The position numbers were made by a program, and so were the translations under genes. From Actinomycetota bacterium (GTDB lineage Bacteria > Actinomycetota > Actinomycetes > Nanopelagicales > Nanopelagicaceae), in the NCBI GenBank assembly GCA_009704515.1, contig WLDZ01000017.1, forward strand, positions 1 through 12,397: a DNA stretch of 12,397 nt, in the 5' to 3' direction. Of this stretch, positions 7,164 to 12,397 are shown in pieces. The notes under the pieces are model-generated. The model searched no databases. It was not told where the DNA came from and saw nothing but the letters and a program-made list of their open reading frames with translations. Position 1 is the first letter of the stretch, and every line of letters starts with the position of its first letter.

Positions 7164-8679
7164 TCTTTAAGACTTTTCGTAGAACAAGGCTAACTAGCTT
7201 CTTTATAAAAATAAGCAGCTGGCGAGGTGAATTAACTTTCTTTCCTTCGCGCTTTAAATATCGCCCAAATCGCTTTACTCGGCTCTTCTTACCTTGATTG
7301 AGCTCGAGGAATCTCTCCTCGGTGATCCAACGAACTCCCCATTGGGATGAGATATTTTTGTAGAGATTTCCTTTAGTGCGCGCTGCGCGAGCAAGCGCAG
7401 GCGCAAAGAGTGCAAACGCCCTGCGATCATCTTTGCTAGCGACACCCAGCAAGCCTTCTTCGCTAATTAGAAGTGAATCGACCAAATCTTTGAGATTTAT
7501 TGCAAAATCTCCATCAGTAAATAAATAGTACGGGGTTGGGCTATGAGCGAAGAGAGATAATAAGTAATCGATGGTTAGTTCTGCATTTGAATCGATATCA
7601 ATAAAACCAAACTTTGAATCACCTTTTACCCAATTGTAAATTTCTCGAATATCAGCGAAATCATCAGCAACTGGTGAATATCTCTCTTGCAGTGTCACCC
7701 ATGGAGCTAAGAGTTTGATCTCGACACTAGTTCCAACGAGCCCAACCAATTGATCTATTTGATTGAGTAATTTACTGAGGTTAGAGTTACGCACATCAAC
7801 TAACAATTGGTATGTTGCAACTTTCCAATCGAAATTCTGCCTGGCACGAATCGTGTGCATCTGAGGAATAAACTGCGCCAAAGTTGGATCATTATGACGA
7901 TGAATAATCTCTTTATTCTCTTCAACAGTGCTGTAACCCAAGTGCCACGAATGAGCTTGGCGATCTGGAACCAAACGCAATCCAGATGTAAATACGCGCC
8001 AGCCTAGTTCTACATCTTCGCCAGTAATTAGTTGGGGGTTGTAACCACCAACTCGCTTCCACTGTGTATTCCGCATAGAAAAAGTCGCACCGACTAATGA
8101 TCTATAGCCTTCAACACCTGGTCGAGTTAACTCTTTGGTGCGCTCAATGCGCGCCTCCCATAACTCTTTTCCCCAGCTCTGCTCATGTAAATCCATAAAC
8201 TTACCTGCAGCAAGAGCCTTGCTCAGCGCTTGTGGTGTGTAGTCCCACTGCGCTACAAAACGTTTCCAACCGAGAACAACATAATCATCACTTTCGTGAT
8301 GCCATTTCATGTGGTGCGCCAGATGATCTGGGTCAAAGACCATATCTCCATCGACAAACCAAATAACATCTTCTTTTACCTTAGAAAGCGAGCCATTAGT
8401 AGCTGCGGTCTTTCCCCAATGTCCACTCTTATTTTTAAATTGAATTACTTGAGACCGCTTTGGGCGAATTTTGGGAAGCTTTATTGGCGGTTCACTACCG
8501 TCATCGATAATGTAGAGCTTTGTTAAAGATGCTGGATAGCTCTGTTGCGCAAGCGAAGCCAGCACTAAATCAAGCTTCTCTTGCCCTCCACGGCAAGCAA
8601 TAACAATTGCAACCGTTAATTTTGGTCTCGCAAGGATTTCAAGATTTTCTGGTCTTTCAAATCTAAATGGGGTGCTCAT
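7156..8679 (-). CDS. Family 2 glycosyltransferase, long form with possible second GT-A-like half
   Basis: From the ATG at 8677-8679 the protein has 507 residues. The N-terminal GT2 domain is complete: LTVAIVIACRGG (21-32), YIIDDGSEPP (56-65), VIWFVDGDMVF with the metal/nucleotide-binding DGD at 110-112, and LVGATFSMRNTQWKRVGGYNP followed by GEDVELGWR with the probable catalytic ED at 221-222. The second half (about 285-430) has YYLFTDGDFAI with another DGD (389-391) and may be a diverged second GT-A fold. A basic tail (465-507) ends the protein. The open frame reaches 8715, but the ATG used here forms an ATGA overlap with the preceding gene and has a strong Shine-Dalgarno sequence, and the extra 12 residues are not GT2-like. 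It is the middle gene of the glycosyltransferase operon. Sugar specificity is unknown. Confidence 0.87.
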   Translation of the reverse strand: MSTPFRFERPENLEILARPKLTVAIVIACRGGQEKLDLVLASLAQQSYPASLTKLYIIDDGSEPPIKLPKIRPKRSQVIQFKNKSGHWGKTAATNGSLSKVKEDVIWFVDGDMVFDPDHLAHHMKWHHESDDYVVLGWKRFVAQWDYTPQALSKALAAGKFMDLHEQSWGKELWEARIERTKELTRPGVEGYRSLVGATFSMRNTQWKRVGGYNPQLITGEDVELGWRVFTSGLRLVPDRQAHSWHLGYSTVEENKEIIHRHNDPTLAQFIPQMHTIRARQNFDWKVATYQLLVDVRNSNLSKLLNQIDQLVGLVGTSVEIKLLAPWVTLQERYSPVADDFADIREIYNWVKGDSKFGFIDIDSNAELTIDYLLSLFAHSPTPYYLFTDGDFAINLKDLVDSLLISEEGLLGVASKDDRRAFALFAPALARAARTKGNLYKNISSQWGVRWITEERFLELNQGKKSRVKRFGRYLKREGKKVNSPRQLLIFIKKLVSLVLRKVLKSG

Positions 8680-9500
8680 GAAGTTTTGACCTCCCCAAAA
8701 ATTGGATGATCCCACAGGCCAACAACTTGTTCATTTGCGCCATTAAGGTACTTGGAATAGTTAGTTACATAGGTATGGAAAGTAAATGTTCGGCGATAAA
8801 TATAACCCGCACCAAAAGTTCGCCAAATCTTTCCGCCGTTATTGGTAATCCCACTTAAGAGAAAACGATCAACTGCTGTCGAGCCTGCTCCGAACCAACC
8901 TGCAGCTTCTGCCTTGTCGCGGCGGGCCAGAATTGTTCCCCCACATACCCAATCGCTCCATAATTCGACGGCTTGGGTGCCGTGCGGCGCAAAGCGGCGA
9001 ACTGTTAGTTGTAAAGGTTCGAGGTAGACATAGTTCATAGCCCTACCAACAACATCTGCATCGGTTGCGACGGCTGTATCTACTAAATCACGAAGATGTT
9101 CAGGTCCGTAGTAATCATCGTCATCCATCTTTGCAATGAATTCACCAGTCGAATCCTTAGCTAATGTTGTGAGAATCGAACCCAAATTAAATGTAGAATC
9201 AAATTTCTCAACTACCGTTGTGACATTTCTTTTCTTCAGCTTTGCAATGAGCGCCTTATGTTCAGCAACGAGATCAATAGTGTGCAAACCTAGGATCAAT
9301 TCAAAACTGGGAAGGCTCTGTGTATAAAGTTGTTTGAGAAGTGCCGTTAAATCATCTGATCGCAAAGTGGAAACGAGTACTGAAACTTTTGGATATTTGG
9401 TGATTTGTGAGCGGCGGCTCTCACGAATAGATTCAAGAGCCGCTAATTCTTGTGAAAAACTCGTGAATTTACTGAAGCTCACAATTGCCGGCGATGACAT
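8676..9500 (-). CDS. GT2-like glycosyltransferase with DDDD motif
   Basis: From the ATG at 9498-9500 the protein has 274 residues. A GT-A core begins at YPKVSVLVSTLRSDDLTALLKQLYTQSLPSFELILG (36-71) and reaches GEFIAKMDDDDYYGPEHLRDLV, whose D126-D129 run should bind the metal and nucleotide sugar. CGGTILARRDKAEAAGWF and VDRFLLSGI (210-218, with D211) resemble the acceptor/catalytic end of GT2 enzymes. The frame is open up to an ATG at 9575, but that start would overlap the divergent sulfotransferase gene by 28 bases; the shorter start has TACTCT 6 bases upstream. It is the first gene of the minus-strand operon and overlaps the next gene by 4 bases. It probably adds a sugar to a surface glycan or lipid acceptor. 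The start is less certain than the family. Confidence 0.82.
   Translation of the reverse strand: MSSPAIVSFSKFTSFSQELAALESIRESRRSQITKYPKVSVLVSTLRSDDLTALLKQLYTQSLPSFELILGLHTIDLVAEHKALIAKLKKRNVTTVVEKFDSTFNLGSILTTLAKDSTGEFIAKMDDDDYYGPEHLRDLVDTAVATDADVVGRAMNYVYLEPLQLTVRRFAPHGTQAVELWSDWVCGGTILARRDKAEAAGWFGAGSTAVDRFLLSGITNNGGKIWRTFGAGYIYRRTFTFHTYVTNYSKYLNGANEQVVGLWDHPIFGEVKTS
8690..8696 (-). promoter_or_regulatory. Strong Shine-Dalgarno sequence deciding the start of the long GT2 gene
   Basis: GGGGAGG on the minus strand ends 10 bases before the ATG at 8679-8677. It lies inside the end of the upstream glycosyltransferase gene, whose TGA overlaps the ATG as ATGA. This fixes the start at 8679 rather than at the in-frame ATG at 8715 and shows coupled translation of the two genes. 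Confidence 0.75.
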
Positions 9501-9547
9501 AGCGTAAGAGTACCAAGCTTCAAATCCTCGGCTGATAAGATTCGAAA
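9501..9547. promoter_or_regulatory. Divergent promoter region between the glycosyltransferase operon and the sulfotransferase-cysDN operon
   Basis: This 47-base gap is the largest in the window. On the plus strand TAAGAT (9536-9541) ends 6 bases before the sulfotransferase ATG; on the minus strand TACTCT (9512-9507) ends 6 bases before the glycosyltransferase ATG. Neither side has a Shine-Dalgarno sequence. The word TAAGA occurs twice on the plus strand, at 9505-9509 and 9536-9540, 31 bases (about three helical turns) apart; this may be chance. The shared region would let the two arms be expressed together. Confidence 0.45.
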
Positions 9548-10420
9548 ATGGTCGCCAAGAATAAGCTCGCGTCAATTAAAAAATTGGCACTCAATATCAA
9601 GGCGCTCTACCCTTATCTTGTCGCTAAGTTCCTGCGCAAGCCAAAACCAGTCAAATCTAAGATCGTTTTCGTACTCTCTTTCCCGCGCTCTGGAACACAT
9701 GCCATTGGCAGTCTTTTATCCAATGATGAAGTTGGCTTTAAGTACTACGGCGAATTCTTTATTTTTAATGCTTGGCATAAGAACATTGAGCGAATCAATC
9801 GTTTCTACCCATTCTTCTCATTCCGCTATAGCCTTAATTTAAAAGCGCAGCGCACTTCATGGAAGTACGACAAGTTTGAGACTACTTCCTTAGATGCACG
9901 AAAAACACTTTCGGCAATCTCAAAGATTCCTGGCATCCATGTAATTAAGATTTTCCCGCAACATCTTTCTGATCCACTCTTACAATCCCTGATTTCTGAA
10001 TTCAAGCCACACATCATCTTCCTTCGCCGTAACCACCTTGATCGTTTTGTCTCTCATAAAAAAGCTAACGCATCGGGTAAGTGGCATACCGCTCCATCCT
10101 CAGATTTGGTCATTCATTTAGATCCGATTGAGTTTGAGCGTTTTGTCGTAAATTTCACCGCCTTTTATGAGCGTTATGTAAAAGTTGCAGCTAAGGCAGG
10201 ATGCAAGACACTTGATATCGATTTTGATGATCTGCACAATCCCGACAAAGTAAGAGAAATACAAAGATTTGCCGCATTTGATGGATTTAGTGATTGGGAC
10301 AAATTACCGCTCGCACCAACAACCATTAAGCAAGATCGCTCAAATAAAGTTCAAGATGATTTTCTACACTCATTAGGTAAAAGGCATTCCGACTTCAATT
10401 TTACAAAGGTAGCGATATGA
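9548..10420 (+). CDS. PAPS-dependent sulfotransferase
   Basis: The 290-residue protein should move a sulfuryl group from PAPS to a hydroxyl or amino group of an acceptor. [20 protein letters not shown] contains the 5'-phosphosulfate-binding loop SFPRSGTH (44-51), and [19 protein letters not shown] contains the 3'-phosphate-binding 'RRN.LDR.VS' segment (160-169). [10 protein letters not shown] (223-232) matches the family's 'I.YEDL' strand-helix step, and [12 protein letters not shown] (261-272) the late basic region. The N-terminal 35 residues are basic and amphipathic, which could hold it at the membrane; there is no signal peptide. It leads the operon with cysD (4-base ATGA overlap) and cysN, which supply activated sulfate, and diverges from three glycosyltransferase genes, so a glycan or glycolipid acceptor is likely. 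The exact acceptor is unknown. Confidence 0.9.
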   Translation: MVAKNKLASIKKLALNIKALYPYLVAKFLRKPKPVKSKIVFVLSFPRSGTHAIGSLLSNDEVGFKYYGEFFIFNAWHKNIERINRFYPFFSFRYSLNLKAQRTSWKYDKFETTSLDARKTLSAISKIPGIHVIKIFPQHLSDPLLQSLISEFKPHIIFLRRNHLDRFVSHKKANASGKWHTAPSSDLVIHLDPIEFERFVVNFTAFYERYVKVAAKAGCKTLDIDFDDLHNPDKVREIQRFAAFDGFSDWDKLPLAPTTIKQDRSNKVQDDFLHSLGKRHSDFNFTKVAI

Positions 10421-11322
10421 ACGTCATAGCACGGATATTAAAAGAGCTCGAAGACGAATCAATCGAAATCTTCAGAGAGACAGCGGCAGGCTTCAAAAAG
10501 CCAGTAATGATGTACTCAATCGGTAAAGATTCCTCGGTTCTTTTGCATCTTGCTCGTAAAGCTTTCTACCCATCACCAATACCTTTTCCAATGCTTCATA
10601 TTGATACCACCTGGAAATTCCGCGAGATGATTGCCTTCAGAGATCGCATCGCTCAAGAGACAAATACCCAACTGATTGTTCACACTAATCAAGCTGGAGT
10701 TGAAGCAAATATCAATCCATTTAATACCAATGCTTCTGAGTACACGCGCGTAATGAAGACTGTTGCTCTGCGCGAAGCCCTTGATTTATATGGCTTTGAT
10801 GCGGGTATCGGTGGATCAAGGCGCGATGAAGAGAAAAGCCGCGCTAAAGAGCGAATCTTTAGTGTGCGCGATCCTGGCCACCGCTGGAATCCGCGCGAAC
10901 AACGTCCAGAGCTTTGGCATACCTACAACACTCGCCTTGCACCAGGTCAAACGATGCGCGTATTTCCGCTATCTGATTGGACTGAGGCAGATATCTGGCA
11001 CTACATCTTGCAAGAAAATATTGAAGTAAATCCACTCTACTTTGCCAAAGAGCGTCCCGTTGTTTTCCGTGGTGATCAAATGATTATGATCGATGATGAT
11101 CGTTATCCGCTTCTCGAAGGCGAAACTCCAGTCATGAAGCAGGTTCGATTCAGAACTCTTGGTTGTTATCCGCTAACAGCTGCGGTTGATTCCAGCGCGA
11201 CAACGCTCGAAGAGATTGTGGAAGAAGTGCTCCAGGTCAAACTTAGCGAGCGTGCAACCCGACTCATTGATGGCGAGAATGAAGTTTCGATGGAACGCAA
11301 GAAGATGGAGGGCTACTTCTAA
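10417..11322 (+). CDS. cysD: Sulfate adenylyltransferase small subunit (CysD)
   Basis: CysD with its GTPase partner CysN makes adenosine 5'-phosphosulfate (APS) and pyrophosphate from ATP and sulfate in the cytosol. The 301 residues align almost end to end from memory with E. coli CysD (302). The ATP-pyrophosphatase P-loop is SIGKDSS (34-40), followed by [30 protein letters not shown], the [11 protein letters not shown] segment, [28 protein letters not shown] and the C-terminal [10 protein letters not shown]. Nothing is missing. Translation is coupled to the sulfotransferase through an ATGA overlap; AAAGG (10405-10409) is the Shine-Dalgarno sequence, 7 bases before the ATG. The stop overlaps the cysN start by one base (TAATG). 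Confidence 0.97.
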   Translation: MNVIARILKELEDESIEIFRETAAGFKKPVMMYSIGKDSSVLLHLARKAFYPSPIPFPMLHIDTTWKFREMIAFRDRIAQETNTQLIVHTNQAGVEANINPFNTNASEYTRVMKTVALREALDLYGFDAGIGGSRRDEEKSRAKERIFSVRDPGHRWNPREQRPELWHTYNTRLAPGQTMRVFPLSDWTEADIWHYILQENIEVNPLYFAKERPVVFRGDQMIMIDDDRYPLLEGETPVMKQVRFRTLGCYPLTAAVDSSATTLEEIVEEVLQVKLSERATRLIDGENEVSMERKKMEGYF

Positions 11323-12397
11323 TGTCAGCTGCAGTCGTTCGACTTCTTACCTGCGGAAGCGTTGATGATGGCAAATCAACTCTCATTGGTCGCCTTTTGG
11401 TTGAAACCGATAGCGTTCCGCACGACACTATTGGAGCGGCCCGTAAAGTTCGTCGCTCTGGTTCAACAATTCCTGCTGGTGAAATTGATTTTAGCCTTCT
11501 GACCGATGGGCTAGAGGCTGAGCGCGAACAAGGAATCACGATTGATGTTGCCTATCGTTCGATGACTTTGCTTGATGGCAAACGTTTGATTATTAGTGAT
11601 GCTCCGGGGCACGAGCAGTACACCCGCAATATGGTTGTTGCTGCGTCTCGCGCAGATATTGGTCTTGTTCTAGTCGATGCCATGCGTGGAGTACGCACCC
11701 AAACTCTGCGCCACCTCACTATTTGTTCGCTTATGGGTGTCTCTCGCATCATTGTTACTATCAATAAGCTCGATGCGATGGATTACAGCGAGAAAGTATT
11801 TGCTGAAATCTCAGCCGAAATCGAAAAGGCGGTAGCACGCCTAGAGATTAAAGATTTCCAGATAATTCCATTAAGCGCCCTGGCGGGTGACAATGTTGTT
11901 TACCCAAGTACAAATATGCCTTGGTATTCAGGCCCTACATTGCAGGATGCTATTCAGAACTGGCAGAAGCCAGTTGATCCAGATGCTCAAGGGTTAATGC
12001 GTATCCAGATGATTGCCCGCGCTGAGAATTTCCGCGGAGTATCCGGCACGGTTCGCCGCGGAACCTTCTCTCAAGGCGATGAAGTAACAATCTTTCCAAG
12101 TAACCAAAAGGCAACTATCGGCTCGATTGTCACCTTTGAAAATGAGATCAAGAAGGCTGAGACTGACTCTGCTGTCACGCTCGTACTTGTCCCCGAAGTT
12201 GATGCAACCCGTGGAGATATCATCGCGAAGTCGGCAAGTGACTTAGTGGCATCTGATCGCTTGGCTGCACATGTTGTCTGGCTAAATGAAGATCCACTTA
12301 TTCATAGCCGTTCCTACCTCCTAGTCAGCGGAGCCACTACAACCCCCGCAATCATCACAAAGATTCGTCACAAAATAGATGTCAATACCGGCGAACA
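11322..12397 (+). CDS. cysN: Sulfate adenylyltransferase large subunit (CysN GTPase), 3' end missing
   Basis: CysN couples GTP hydrolysis to APS synthesis by CysD. The frame is open from the ATG overlapping the cysD stop (TAATG) to the window edge, 358 complete codons. Translational GTPase motifs are all visible: G1 GSVDDGKST (12-20), the switch region TDGLEAEREQGITID, G3 DAPGHEQYTRNM, G4 NKLD and a G5-like PLSAL, followed by the beta-barrel domains typical of EF-Tu relatives (SGTVRRGTFSQGDEV). GGAGGG (11307-11312) is a strong Shine-Dalgarno sequence 9 bases before the start. Stand-alone CysN is usually about 430-470 residues; actinobacterial proteins are often fused to the APS kinase CysC (over 600). 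The part that would show this lies beyond the edge. Confidence 0.96.
   Translation, partial: MSAAVVRLLTCGSVDDGKSTLIGRLLVETDSVPHDTIGAARKVRRSGSTIPAGEIDFSLLTDGLEAEREQGITIDVAYRSMTLLDGKRLIISDAPGHEQYTRNMVVAASRADIGLVLVDAMRGVRTQTLRHLTICSLMGVSRIIVTINKLDAMDYSEKVFAEISAEIEKAVARLEIKDFQIIPLSALAGDNVVYPSTNMPWYSGPTLQDAIQNWQKPVDPDAQGLMRIQMIARAENFRGVSGTVRRGTFSQGDEVTIFPSNQKATIGSIVTFENEIKKAETDSAVTLVLVPEVDATRGDIIAKSASDLVASDRLAAHVVWLNEDPLIHSRSYLLVSGATTTPAIITKIRHKIDVNTGE

Noticed and set aside
8680..8715. Longer start (ATG 8715) for the long GT2 protein
   Set aside because: The ATG at 8679 has a strong Shine-Dalgarno sequence and an ATGA overlap with the preceding gene.
9501..9575. Longer start (ATG 9575) for the DDDD glycosyltransferase
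   Set aside because: It would overlap the divergent sulfotransferase by 28 bases, and the added 25 residues show no GT-like feature. Not excluded entirely.
11264..11764. Minus-strand open frames across the cysD/cysN junction
   Set aside because: They are antisense to well-conserved CysD and CysN sequence and have no recognisable product.
1..12397. CRISPR arrays, insertion sequences, tRNA or other RNA genes, attachment sites
   Set aside because: No spaced direct repeats, transposase motifs, terminal inverted repeats or cloverleaf-like sequence were found, and almost no non-coding space exists to hold them.

Overview
The window is a very compact piece of bacterial chromosome. Twelve protein genes (the first and last cut by the window edges) fill about 99% of it, and all gaps between genes add up to roughly 125 bases. 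There are no tRNA, rRNA, CRISPR or mobile-element signatures and no gene-free stretch above 47 bases. Base composition looks close to mid-40s % GC by eye. An actinobacterial-style ABC-F protein, leaderless-looking promoters, short gaps and 1-8 base overlaps inside operons fit a streamlined, low-GC actinobacterium such as the freshwater acI/Nanopelagicales type. That taxonomic guess is inference from style and remembered family resemblance, not from a marker gene.

Left part (1-5792), housekeeping and metabolism. The 3' part of a DedA-family membrane protein (+) runs tail-to-tail into a DUF606/YdcZ-type DMT transporter (-), sharing 53 coding bases. The transporter follows an Uup-like ABC-F ATPase (-) after a 2-base gap. 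A kynureninase gene (kynU, +) diverges from the ABC-F gene across only about 24 bases. A nitroreductase (-) and a TetR-family regulator (+) then form a divergent pair across 31 bases.

Right part (5805-12397), a probable sulfated-glycan or sulfoglycolipid module. Three overlapping glycosyltransferase genes on the minus strand (a GT2-like protein with a DDDD motif, a long GT2 with what looks like a second DGD-bearing half, and a GT-B enzyme with a C-terminal extension) face away from a plus-strand operon of sulfotransferase, cysD and cysN. The two arms share a 47-base divergent promoter region. CysD and CysN make APS from sulfate and ATP. APS is phosphorylated to PAPS, by CysC or a CysC domain not visible here, and PAPS is the sulfate donor for the sulfotransferase. 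The layout says that activated sulfate here is probably used to decorate a glycan or glycolipid built by the three glycosyltransferases, rather than, or as well as, for cysteine synthesis. No flippase, polymerase or PAPS reductase is visible in the window.

A recurring regulatory pattern: all seven starts I judged to be the 5' end of a transcript, or a possible new transcript, have a TANNNT -10-like hexamer 5-8 bases upstream of the start codon. The four starts inside overlapping operons lack it, and three of them have a clear Shine-Dalgarno sequence instead. This suggests mostly leaderless first genes.
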